Assembly (NCBI GenBank): GCA_025800385.1
Contig: JAOXRS010000116.1
Coordinates: forward strand, 1 to 64,000
Direction of reading: 5' to 3'
Length of the DNA stretch: 64,000 bases
Source of the DNA: Candidatus Albibeggiatoa sp. nov. NOAA
GTDB taxonomy: Bacteria > Pseudomonadota > Gammaproteobacteria > Beggiatoales > Beggiatoaceae
The notes under the pieces were generated by a model, which searched no databases, was not told the origin of the DNA, and saw only the letters and a list, made by a program, of their open reading frames with translations. Of this stretch, positions 1 through 9,096 are shown one piece after another. A program made the translations under genes and the position numbers. Every line of letters starts with the position of its first letter. Position 1 is the first letter of the stretch.

Positions 1-1
1 A

Positions 2-70
2 AATGATAGTTTGACACATCAATTTAATGATGTAGAGGGATTAGCCATTCCGATTGAAGCTTGTCAATAG
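2..70 (+). CDS. C-terminal end of an unknown protein (cut by the window start)
   Basis: An open frame enters from the left edge and stops with TAG at 68-70. It encodes 22 residues ending in IPIEACQ. Too little remains to assign a family. It lies on the same strand as, and upstream of, the broken haemagglutinin-like gene, so it may belong to the same accessory block. Confidence 0.4.
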   Translation, partial: NDSLTHQFNDVEGLAIPIEACQ

Positions 71-95
71 GCATTTCAATTACCCCAAGTCGAGT

Positions 96-122
96 AGCCT
101 CAAGACACTTACTTTTGAGGCT
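96..122 (+). terminator. Stem-loop after the truncated first gene, possible terminator
   Basis: AGCCTCAA (96-103) pairs perfectly with TTGAGGCT (115-122), 26 bases after the stop codon of the leading partial gene. The stem can be extended by a G-U and an A-T pair. No clear T-run follows, so a Rho-independent terminator is plausible but unproven. Confidence 0.35.
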
Positions 123-301
123 CTCATACAATTTCTTCTAAGCCCACCAAAATATAGTTCATTTCATCATAACTTTGTAGAAAATTAGATTCTTAGTTCT
201 GCACCATACTTACAACTATCCTCTTGTAAATAAAGATTTTGCTTCTGCTCCTACACTAAATTAAAATATTCTAAAACTATGACTTAACAAGGGGAAGGGA
301 A

Positions 302-2782
302 GTGCATAGGTTATTCTATCTGTTTGTATGTCTGTCCAGTGCCGCACAAGCAGACATCTCAATTAACAATGAGCAATTATCAATTAACAGTGGGTTGTAC
401 ACTATTCCCCAAGACTTGGGGCAAACGGCTGGTAATAACCTGTTTCATAGTTTTGAGCGTTTTAATTTAGAACAAGGTGAGATTGCACAGTTTTCTGGCA
501 CAAATTCAATTCAAAATATCATCGCGCGTGTCACTGGTGGTAAGCCCAGTTTAATTAATGGCACGCTTCGTTCTACCATTCCCAATGCGAACTTTTATCT
601 TCTCAATCCTTACGGCATTGTATTTGGCGACTCTGCACAGCTTGATTTACAAGGTTCTTTTCACGCGTCCACTGCAGATTATGTAAAGCTTGTGGATGGT
701 GGTAAATTTCACGCCCGTTTTCCTGAACAAGATATTTTAACCACTGCGCCGATTAAATCCTTTGGTTTTCTTGGTCATTCCACCGCTACGATTAGCCTAC
801 AAAATAGCCATTTAGTTGTGCCCACTGGGGAATTTTTATCATTGGTTGGTGGTGATATACATATCAGTGGTAAATCTGCTGCGTTATTTGATGAAAAACA
901 TTTCACAGCGTTATCTGCAAGCACTGAACTAAAAGCAGGACACATCAATATTATCAGTGTAGCTTCTCAAGCTGAAGTCATGCTAGAAGACGCTGGCCTC
1001 AGCACAGGTGCAAAAGGAGGCATTGTTAACTTAGACAACACTTTAATTGATGCCAGTGGCAAAGGAGCTGGTGCTATTTCGATTTGGGGCGGCCGATTAG
1101 TTACATCTGATACAACCATTCAAAGTAATACGCTTGCAGATCAAGATGGCTTAACAATTGACATGCATTTTAGTGAATCAATCGACATGTATAGTCATAC
1201 AACTCAGCAGATTTTAATTGCTAAAACGTTTGGTAGTGGTAAAGGAGCTGAAGTTAACATTGATACTCCACTTTTTAACCTATCAAATGCCGTTATCAAC
1301 CTATCTTCATTATCCAATGGCAACGCAGGTTTATTAAACATTAAAACCACTCAAATGACACTTGATGCTGCACATATTCGAAGTGGTGCTTTAGGGCAAG
1401 GAAAAAGTAGTGACTATGATATTGCCGCAGATGAATCACTTTTTCTCATTGGGCAAAACAATAAAACGATAAAAAATGATGGTATTGAACAACCCAACCC
1501 TCCATCTCAAATTACAACCAATAGTTATGTTAGCGGAGCAAGTGGCTCAATTACAATCAATACCAAGCATTTAAACATAGAAGGAGGAGTCATTGCCGTT
1601 ACTTCTTTTAGTCAGCAGGCATCAGGTAATATTAGCATTCAAGCAAACAACATAGATATTAGTCAAGGTGGTCTTTTAGCCAGTAGTTCCATCGGTAAAG
1701 GTGATGCAGGCAATATGATGATTACAGTGCAAGATACTTTATCCCTTACAGGCAGGCGTGATGGTGTCTATAGTATTTATAAAGGCATGAAGTTTAAAAA
1801 TAATCGAAGTGCTATTAGCAATTTGGCCTTTCGAGGTAATGGCGGCAATACAACCATTTCAGCCTCAGCGATTAAATTAGAAGAAGGAGGTATTGGTGCA
1901 TCTAGTTTTGGTGAGGGAAAAAAGACAGGCATTATTAATATTGATTCTGAGAGTTTAGATATTTCTCAAGGTGGTGAAATTAACAATGGTAATCGTGCAC
2001 TTAGAGTACAAGGTTTCGTCACAGGAGCAAGCGAAGGCAATTTAATTAAAATTCATTCAAAAGCTATTAAGATAATAGGTACAGATAGCGGTATTTTCAG
2101 CGAGACACACAGCTCAAAAAAGGGCGGTAATATTGAAATACAAGCTCAAGATATTGTATTACAAGATAATAGTGTGATTTCTGCTTTAAGTGCAAGTACA
2201 GGTGAAGCAGGGCAAATACAGATAGATACCGACAATATTTATATTGGTTCTAATAGTAAAATCAGTACAGATGCATAAAATGCATTTGGAGGCAATATTG
2301 ATTTAAATAGCACAGGTTTAACATTTTTACAGCAAGGGCAAATTATCACCAGTGTACATGGTGGTAGTGGTAATGGCGGCAATATTTCTATTTCTAATCC
2401 CCAATTTTTCGTACTTAATCAAGCTCAAACCATCGCCCAAGCCAATGCAGGTCAAGGGGGTAATATTCGGATTATCGCAGATCAGTTTTTAAAATCACCG
2501 AATAGTTTGGTATCAGCTTCTTCTCGTTTAGGTATTGATGGCCATATCGAAATCATTTCACTAGATGAAAATGTCAGTAACAGTTTGCTGGCTTTAGATA
2601 ATCAGTTTACTGAACCCGTACAAATTATAGATATGTGTAAAGAAGCAATCGCTGGCCAATTGCCTACTGAATTTCAACTTCCTTTAACATTTAAAGCCAA
2701 TATGTATAGTTCTTCAAATGATTTTGTAGAAGATTGGATTCCAAGTTCTTTACCAAAAGCAAGCCTATCTGCTTGTAAGTAG
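302..2782 (+). pseudogene. Filamentous haemagglutinin-type TPS exoprotein, interrupted by an in-frame stop
   Basis: This is a two-partner-secretion (TpsA-like) exoprotein. It starts at GTG 302 after a purine-rich GGGGAAGGGA stretch and has a short signal peptide ending SSAAQA. A TPS domain follows at about residues 18-150 with NLFHSFERFNL and NPYGIVFG, then a beta-helix rich in GG/GN-NI repeats. TAA at 2276-2278 stops the frame after 658 residues. The same frame then stays open to TAG/TAA-free codon 2779 and continues the repeat pattern (NAFGGNIDL, GNGGNISIS, GQGGNIRI) to a natural stop at 2780-2782. One point mutation, for example TCA to TAA, would explain the break. No TpsB/FhaC-type transporter gene is in the window. 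A sequencing error cannot be excluded. The 5' part could still make a secreted 658-residue protein. Confidence 0.85.
2276..2278 (+). other. Premature TAA codon inside the haemagglutinin-like gene
   Basis: The codons GAT GCA TAA AAT GCA TTT GGA show the stop falling inside an otherwise continuous coding frame. The sequence on both sides has the same frame and the same beta-helix repeat character. Confidence 0.8.
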
Positions 2783-2789
2783 AATAATG

Positions 2790-2814
2790 TTTTTATTTCT
2801 ACGTAAAATAAAAA
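2790..2814. terminator. AT-rich hairpin between convergent genes
   Basis: TTTTTATTT (2790-2798) and AAATAAAAA (2806-2814) are complementary around a 7-base loop, between the ends of the convergent haemagglutinin-like and radical SAM genes. The stem has only A-T pairs, so termination strength is doubtful. Confidence 0.3.
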
Positions 2815-2861
2815 TGCTTTAAATCTACCAAAGATAAAGAAAATATATAGGTTACTGTGCT

Positions 2862-4259
2862 TTATATGAGATGATTTACTTTCAATAAACGCAACCCTTC
2901 CAAACGTAACAGTTCTGGAAAAAGCGTTTTATAGATATTGCAATGAGGGCTTTTCACATCCCAACGACCTGTAGCATTGTAGGTTTCAATGGGGCAACCA
3001 CCTGTGCAGAAATAACGGTACTCACAATCTTTACAACCTTGTTTTTCATCTACAGGCAAATTTTGAATTTTAGGTGTAGTTTGAATAGGAATATTACCAA
3101 ACGTTGTTTGCTCTAATTGGGTATGGCATTGTCTATGTCGACCATGATGGTCAATCACTAAATAGCTTTCATCAACCCCACAAGTTTGTGTATGGGCAAA
3201 AGGTTGTAGTCTATCCAATAAACCGTTAGAGAGTGGATAATCTGGTAGGTTTTGTTCTATAGCTTTGTAAGCGGCTAACATCCCTTGGATGATTATGTCT
3301 TCTTCTAGCTTCAGTTCTTGATGTGATTTGGTTTGTAAGTTTTGACGATAGAAATTAAGTGAAAATGGTAGTTTACGTTCCAATACCCATATCACAGTTT
3401 CTGCTAAATTAGCTGCATTTTTTTGTGTGACTGTGATACTGATGTCAGGTTTAATATCCAGTGGTAATAAACAATTGTCTAAGTTATGTATAATTTGTGC
3501 AAAGTTACTTTTGCCATTTTTCGCAGGGCGTTGTTTATCATGGGCATCGAATAGCCCATCAATGGATAGCATCAGCTTTATATTGTTTTGTTTTATCCAG
3601 CTGCTTATTTTTTCTGAAATCAATGTGCCATTAGTTAAAATCACGCTTTGTAATTTAATATTTGTATTTTCTAGTTGTTTTTGTGCATAGTTGTGTAAAG
3701 TTTGAATCAATTTAAAATTAAGTAATGGCTCACCACCTGCGAATTTAATTTTTATGGTTTTAAAGCTTTTTTGTTGTGCAGTTTGAATAATTTGATTAAT
3801 CGCATTTTTGCCTATTATTTCATCCATTTGTTCAGTAGTTTTATTCACATAGCAATAGCTACAATCTAAGTTGCAAACATTGGTAACATGCAACCAAACT
3901 GTAAATATTTCTGTACGTTGTTGTTTTGTTGTATGTGTTGCTGACTCAGGAATAATTAAGTTTTGTTGAGCAAATTGATAGTCTATTTTTTGAGTTAATG
4001 GCTGTGTTTTTTGCGCAAAATCTTGGTAGCGGTGCCATGCAGATTTATTGATAATTGTTGGGTTTATGGGACTATTTGGATTAAATAGCATAGAAAATTG
4101 TTTATTTAAATTGATACTATCATTTTGGTTATGTATTTTATAGTTGTCGCTAGAAAAATAGTTTGACTGTAATGGGTGAGAAATTGCGCAGGCACAATCA
4201 TTAATAATCTGATGATAATTACCTGTTAATAAAATAGGAGTCGTTTGGTTAGTATTCAC
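2862..4259 (-). CDS. Radical SAM/SPASM peptide-maturase-like enzyme
   Basis: A 465-residue radical SAM protein. The 4Fe-4S/SAM motif CNLDCSYC has its cysteines at 129, 133 and 136, preceded by WLHVTN and followed by a KFAGGEPLLN segment that binds SAM. The C-terminal SPASM region carries GCKDCEYRYFCTGGC and a later HC, enough cysteines for auxiliary clusters. The layout (about 120 residues of variable N-terminus, core, SPASM) resembles peptide-modifying enzymes such as the FxsB, GrrM and anSME-like groups, but the substrate is unknown. It starts with GTG at 4259, one base overlapping the stop of a 9-codon frame that itself overlaps the stop of the CHAT gene upstream. It is the last gene of a leftward three-gene operon. 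No obvious precursor peptide gene of normal size is present. Confidence 0.85.
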   Translation of the reverse strand: MNTNQTTPILLTGNYHQIINDCACAISHPLQSNYFSSDNYKIHNQNDSINLNKQFSMLFNPNSPINPTIINKSAWHRYQDFAQKTQPLTQKIDYQFAQQNLIIPESATHTTKQQRTEIFTVWLHVTNVCNLDCSYCYVNKTTEQMDEIIGKNAINQIIQTAQQKSFKTIKIKFAGGEPLLNFKLIQTLHNYAQKQLENTNIKLQSVILTNGTLISEKISSWIKQNNIKLMLSIDGLFDAHDKQRPAKNGKSNFAQIIHNLDNCLLPLDIKPDISITVTQKNAANLAETVIWVLERKLPFSLNFYRQNLQTKSHQELKLEEDIIIQGMLAAYKAIEQNLPDYPLSNGLLDRLQPFAHTQTCGVDESYLVIDHHGRHRQCHTQLEQTTFGNIPIQTTPKIQNLPVDEKQGCKDCEYRYFCTGGCPIETYNATGRWDVKSPHCNIYKTLFPELLRLEGLRLLKVNHLI

Positions 4260-4288
4260 TAGTGACAGCAGCCTTGTATTTTGTTCAT
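4259..4288 (-). other. Nine-codon open frame bridging the CHAT and radical SAM genes
   Basis: On the minus strand ATG at 4288 overlaps the CHAT stop as ATGA. The frame reads MNKIQGCCH and ends at TAG, whose G is the first base of the radical SAM GTG start (TAGTG). It could serve for translational coupling. Expression as a peptide is unproven and chance is quite possible for so short a frame. Confidence 0.25.
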
Positions 4289-6219
4289 GGGCATAAAGCG
4301 TAAATATCTAAATCTACATTATGCTTTTCAAGTAATTGGCTAATATCAGAATCATGTATTATGCAAGAAAAAACAAACTCTTTTACATCATTTCTTGAAC
4401 CACAACCTAACAAATGTTTATCACATAAAATTTTGCATATTTTTTGTGTTGCTAGTGCTAAGTTTTGTATGGGCAAAGATAAATGATGTAAAAGCGAATG
4501 ATAAATAAATTCCTTTATATAGGACTCTGTCTTTTCTAAAGAACCTAGGCCTGGAATTTTTTTATCTCTAGCTTGTAATAGCCAGCTTTGGTAAATTTCT
4601 ATAGCACTGTTTTGTATCTTCTGGTAACTATCAAAATCATACCACTTCATTTTTTTTAGTAATAATTCTCTAAAAACTACATCGTTATACCGTTGCTCAC
4701 CGACACCCTTTCTAACAAGATTAATATTGCCAATTAATCTACTTAATTTAACTTCATCTAGTTCTGAGCAAAGATGATTTCTCTTTTTTAGCTCACTAAT
4801 AGTTTCTATATTAAACTTTCTAAAAATAGCAAGTTTCATTAAAGCATCTTGAGTCTCATTGTCCAATTCACCAATAGTGTCATTTATTTTTTTTAGCGCA
4901 AATCTTGTAAAAACATCTATTTTTTTTGCGCAAAGATAAGTGTTAGGCTCTTTATCAATGGCTCGCACAAGGTCTATAATAATTGGAGGGTGACCACAAC
5001 TTATGTCTTCAACAAGCTTTGTATAGAGAGAAATATTTTTTATGTTATTATCAAATAGTTTTTTTTCAATAAATTTTTGTATAGTACTCGAACCTAAGGG
5101 GAGCAGCTCATAAGTATAAAAATATTGACCCCAAGCAACGTTTTGAAAGTGTGTAGAGATATAACGACCAGCAAAGATAACCCTTAATTTGTTTGGATCA
5201 GATATAAGCTCATGGCTACTGATAACTATATCTTTTAGAATTTTAACTTTTTCACTTTCTAGTTTTTCTGTATTATCAAATATTAGGACAACCTTTTCTA
5301 ATTTTTGAACTTTTGTTCTTATAAGAGCAATATTTTTTTTGATATCTTGTTCTAAAGCAAGTTCCTTATCTAAATTTATACCAATGCAGTTATATTTTTC
5401 TTCCTTAAATTTATTTTTAAGTTCTTCTAGTAACACAGACTTGCCGTAGCCAGCAGGAGCATCAATAATGGATAGAGCATATGAGGAGTTTATAATTTTA
5501 TTTGTTTCATCTGCACAGTTTTGAAAACCAAATTCATGTTCCAATACATAATTCAAATTTCCATATTCACTACTTTTTAATTGATTATCTAATATTTCTT
5601 TAAAAGAATTTTTATTAATAGAAGGTTTAGGGTTTACTATATTTTGTTTTTCCAACAAAACTGGAATATTGCTACTTTCCTTATCCCCATTTAAGCCAAT
5701 ATTCGTTTGTGCTATTTTAAATGCGTCTGTAATTGTTTCTCCAGCTCCCAGCGCGTCATAGAAACCAACTGCAAAAGTAATAGCAACCTCGTCTTTTACT
5801 TTTTCTTTCATTCCAATCACATAGTCTACATGCTTAACTATTTCATCTGCCTGAATTTTTGAGTAACAAGTATTGAGTAAAACGCATTCCACACTTTTAA
5901 TTAGACCAATAAAGTTGGCAAGGATATCTCCTTCAATAAAGATAGAGTCACCATTATCACTTTCAAAAATAAGGCCACTTCTATCTCCATGCCCACAAAA
6001 GTGTAAAATATTAGGTTTAACATTTAACATTGCTCTTCTAAAGTCTTTTATTCTTACAGCATCATCTGAATATATTTCAAAGGAATCCCGCTTTTGCGAA
6101 AGTCGCAACCCTTCTTTAATTTCTCTTACTTCTTTAGTTAAATGTAAGCGTTTTCTGTCTTTAGGGTTTGCTGCTAATATTAGAATTTTTCTTGTTAAAG
6201 ATTTATTTACGATATTCAT
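4285..6219 (-). CDS. CHAT caspase-like protease fused to a STAND/NACHT-like NTPase
   Basis: A 644-residue protein. Residues 10-190 form a CHAT domain: ILHFCGHGD supplies the catalytic His (H77) and VLLNTCYS the Cys (C118), so the protease dyad is intact. A P-loop NTPase follows, with Walker A APAGYGKS at 254-261 and Walker B VVLIFDN at about 310-316, then a helical region without clear TPRs. This domain order fits NTP-dependent conflict or cell-death effectors, in which the NTPase senses a signal and the CHAT domain cuts a target. No signal peptide is seen, so it should be cytoplasmic. It begins at ATG 6219, 6 bases after the upstream STAND-TPR gene, with a GGAG Shine-Dalgarno inside that gene's end. 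The low GC matches its operon partners. The protease target is not apparent. Confidence 0.85.
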   Translation of the reverse strand: MNIVNKSLTRKILILAANPKDRKRLHLTKEVREIKEGLRLSQKRDSFEIYSDDAVRIKDFRRAMLNVKPNILHFCGHGDRSGLIFESDNGDSIFIEGDILANFIGLIKSVECVLLNTCYSKIQADEIVKHVDYVIGMKEKVKDEVAITFAVGFYDALGAGETITDAFKIAQTNIGLNGDKESSNIPVLLEKQNIVNPKPSINKNSFKEILDNQLKSSEYGNLNYVLEHEFGFQNCADETNKIINSSYALSIIDAPAGYGKSVLLEELKNKFKEEKYNCIGINLDKELALEQDIKKNIALIRTKVQKLEKVVLIFDNTEKLESEKVKILKDIVISSHELISDPNKLRVIFAGRYISTHFQNVAWGQYFYTYELLPLGSSTIQKFIEKKLFDNNIKNISLYTKLVEDISCGHPPIIIDLVRAIDKEPNTYLCAKKIDVFTRFALKKINDTIGELDNETQDALMKLAIFRKFNIETISELKKRNHLCSELDEVKLSRLIGNINLVRKGVGEQRYNDVVFRELLLKKMKWYDFDSYQKIQNSAIEIYQSWLLQARDKKIPGLGSLEKTESYIKEFIYHSLLHHLSLPIQNLALATQKICKILCDKHLLGCGSRNDVKEFVFSCIIHDSDISQLLEKHNVDLDIYALCP

Positions 6220-6225
6220 AGCAAA

Positions 6226-8928
6226 CTACTCCAACTCTGAAGCTTCTTCAACTGCAATAATGAAACCTGTATATTGATCATTGGAGTTGTCCATTTCCCA
6301 ATTCTCAATTAACTTATTTGCATATTCCTTTTTTTTGTCTTTTGTCGGCAGATTCCTAATTAAAGATTCAAACCAAGTTTGCCAGTAATCATAGAAATAT
6401 TCTTGTTTTATTGGATTATCCACTTGACTATTCATATCAGTTTTAAGTAAGTTTTCACTAGATTGATAAGCTGTATTGAAAGCTTCGTCATAGTCCTCCC
6501 AGTAAAATTGTAAATCTGCAAGTATTCGTTGAGCTCGACTTAAAACATAAAATATCTCATTTACAGTAGCCTCTTGAATAGCTTTCTCGGTAAACTGTTT
6601 TGATTTTGGATAATCTTTAATTGCAAAATAAACTGTAGCTAATTCTTGTAAACACCGTGCATGTATATGGTGATGTTCAACTTCTATAGCTTTAGTTACA
6701 CAGTCGCCTAACTCTTGAATTGCAGCTATGAACTCTCCTTTTTGACTTAATAACGTACCTATTTCATAAGAAGCTTCAACATAATAAAAGATGTCTGCCC
6801 TACTTAAGTATTTTTTTGCTTCTACTAGCATGCTTTGGGATTTACTATAGTCATCTGCAGCAATATCAAAATCCTTACGAGAGGGTCTAACTTTATCCCA
6901 ACCCAGCTGACGCAACATACGACCGTAAGCTAAATAAACTAACCCTCGTCCTCGTAAATCTTTTGCTTTTTCAAACATACCTAATGCTTGCTCAAAGTAT
7001 TTAATAGCAGGCTCTCGATGCATTTTATCTGATTCAATAATACCTAAAACATTATAGGATAAACCTATTTCACTATAATCACCTAAGCGTTTCCTGATGC
7101 GAAGTGCTGTTTTACAGTAAGGGCTAGCTTCCTTATCTCGCCCTTGCAAATGTAATAAGTAGCCAAGATTATTTTTAGTTGCTGCCTCTGAATGTTTAGC
7201 CCTACGAATATAAAAATCATCTATATCTTTAGCAAAATCATTAGTAGCATATGAAAATTGCTTCAAAGCTAATTTATAATACTCTATAGCTTTCTCAATA
7301 TTTCCTTCTTTTCTATATGCATAACCAATATTGTTCAATAAATTTCCATATCTACGGATTAGAGAGAAATTTTTACTTTTACTAAAGGATTTTATTTTCC
7401 CTTGAAACCATTGCCTATGTTCACCACCTTTTACTAAAGCTTGGTTTGCATCAGTAAATGAGTAAAATAATATAATATCTGAATGAATTTTTGCTTCTAT
7501 TTCTGTAGTACAATTACCACTCTCAAGTGTATGTTTAAGTAAGTTAATAGCTTTTAAATATTTATTTTGTTCATACAAGGCATAGGCAATATGTGAGTCT
7601 AGCTCTGCTTGGGTATTCGCATCAAGTATTTTACGATAGTAATCTATCTCAGCATGTAAACTTTCTTTATGTTCCCATGATTGTGCCATGTAAATTAATT
7701 TACGCCATTGTTCTATACCTTTTTGGATATTTGCATCAAGTTGATAAAATAATTGCTCGTAATATAAATGTCGTTTTTCTAATTCATCATTAGTTTTAGT
7801 TATTAAATTGTCGTAATATTTAATCAGCCTCTGAGACCAATCTTTGCGAACATTATGAAATTTATCTTCATTAGCTAATACATAATCAGTGATTAAACGC
7901 CGCATTTCATCATGAAGTAAACAGCTAATAATTTCCCCTTGTTCTGAGTATCGAATTTTAATAAATGAAAAACTAGCTAAAGACTCAATTAATTCTCTAG
8001 CGGAGATTTCAATACTCGGAAAGATGTAAGCAAGAATTTTCTCATCAAAGCGACGATATATATGTGCCATAGCCCAAATAACTTGATCTTCAGGGTATGT
8101 GAGATTAGCAATTCTCTTAATTAATGCTTGTTCAAAAGCTTGTTCACCTTTATTAATTGATAATAGCTTCGAAATAGAATTGTCTATTTTTAACCAATCA
8201 ACAACTAAAGCAATAAGAATAGGTTTCCCCTGAGTAAGATCAATGAATTTATCTATTTGTTTTGAAGTTAATTGTATATTTTGATTCGCCAAATAACCTA
8301 TAATTTTCTCATCTAAAAAATAATTTTGGGTTTCAGTTTTACTTAGACCCTGCAAAGGAGGAGGTTCTTTCATGGTAAAAGGTAGGGGCTTAAGGAAGTC
8401 TTTATTTCCAAGAGGACGGCCTGATACAACAAGCATTAAATTAGGTAATGCTTCTTTCAGTTTATCCAAAAAATCAGAAAAAAAACGAATAACTGCATCA
8501 TTAGCAAGTTCAATAGTATCAAATACAAGGATAATTTTTTGTTCATCCTTCAAGAAAGGCAAGCAATTTAAAAAATCATCTCTGGCAATAGCTGAAATGT
8601 CAGTAGAATCTGTATTTTTTTTAAGACTATCAAAAAACTCATAAAATTTCTGCTCATTTAATTGTTTAGCAATATTTTTTAAAATGCCTATTTCAGTTTT
8701 GTTTTCAGTAAGGTAAAAGTCGATAATATCCGTAACTAATATACTAGGTTTATCTCTAGCTATTTTAATATATTCTTGTAAAAGTTTAGTTTTACCTATC
8801 CCTCCTTCTCCTTCAATGCGTAAAATCCAACAATCAGAATTGCCATTTAGCATAGTTTCAAAAGTAGCAATTTCATCCTTCCTGCCAATAAAAATACTTG
8901 GACTATAAATTGGTTGTTCAGCACTCAT
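6226..8928 (-). CDS. STAND NTPase with TPR repeats
   Basis: About 900 residues. Walker A is GEGGIGKT (residues 40-47) and Walker B IILVFDT (about 133-138). A winged-helix-like stretch follows, then a long TPR solenoid from roughly residue 390, with units such as NNIGYAYRKEGNIEKAIEYY. The architecture is that of NB-ARC/STAND-TPR regulators, where TPRs bind a ligand or partner and the NTPase switches assembly. A GTG at 8937 lies in frame, but the GGAG Shine-Dalgarno (8937-8940 on the complement) overlaps it and is 8 bases from ATG 8928, so ATG is preferred. It is the first gene of the CHAT/radical SAM operon and is divergent from the GH57 gene. It could sense the trigger for the downstream CHAT-STAND protein. 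Confidence 0.8.
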   Translation of the reverse strand: MSAEQPIYSPSIFIGRKDEIATFETMLNGNSDCWILRIEGEGGIGKTKLLQEYIKIARDKPSILVTDIIDFYLTENKTEIGILKNIAKQLNEQKFYEFFDSLKKNTDSTDISAIARDDFLNCLPFLKDEQKIILVFDTIELANDAVIRFFSDFLDKLKEALPNLMLVVSGRPLGNKDFLKPLPFTMKEPPPLQGLSKTETQNYFLDEKIIGYLANQNIQLTSKQIDKFIDLTQGKPILIALVVDWLKIDNSISKLLSINKGEQAFEQALIKRIANLTYPEDQVIWAMAHIYRRFDEKILAYIFPSIEISARELIESLASFSFIKIRYSEQGEIISCLLHDEMRRLITDYVLANEDKFHNVRKDWSQRLIKYYDNLITKTNDELEKRHLYYEQLFYQLDANIQKGIEQWRKLIYMAQSWEHKESLHAEIDYYRKILDANTQAELDSHIAYALYEQNKYLKAINLLKHTLESGNCTTEIEAKIHSDIILFYSFTDANQALVKGGEHRQWFQGKIKSFSKSKNFSLIRRYGNLLNNIGYAYRKEGNIEKAIEYYKLALKQFSYATNDFAKDIDDFYIRRAKHSEAATKNNLGYLLHLQGRDKEASPYCKTALRIRKRLGDYSEIGLSYNVLGIIESDKMHREPAIKYFEQALGMFEKAKDLRGRGLVYLAYGRMLRQLGWDKVRPSRKDFDIAADDYSKSQSMLVEAKKYLSRADIFYYVEASYEIGTLLSQKGEFIAAIQELGDCVTKAIEVEHHHIHARCLQELATVYFAIKDYPKSKQFTEKAIQEATVNEIFYVLSRAQRILADLQFYWEDYDEAFNTAYQSSENLLKTDMNSQVDNPIKQEYFYDYWQTWFESLIRNLPTKDKKKEYANKLIENWEMDNSNDQYTGFIIAVEEASELE

Positions 8929-9048
8929 TATAATCACTCCAAATATATTTATAATTAATATTAATAAAGTTAATTAAGAAAGTCCAGTTATCTAAAGCAG
9001 AAAAATAATAGTATAAAAATCCCTACTGTTTGAGAATTCACCCTAGGT

Positions 9049-9054
9049 TATAAT
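9049..9054 (+). promoter_or_regulatory. Perfect TATAAT -10 box before the GH57 gene
   Basis: TATAAT lies 43 bases upstream of the GH57 start codon in the 168-base divergent region shared with the STAND-TPR gene. No good -35 hexamer is present at 16-18 bases, so only the -10 is called. Confidence 0.4.
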
Positions 9055-9096
9055 ACGCCAATACAATAACGAAATACCAAGCCAAAGGAATCATTC

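Noticed and set aside
4259..4288. Nine-residue frame as a certain RiPP precursor
   Set aside because: Too short, no leader region and no conservation data; kept only as a low-confidence observation.
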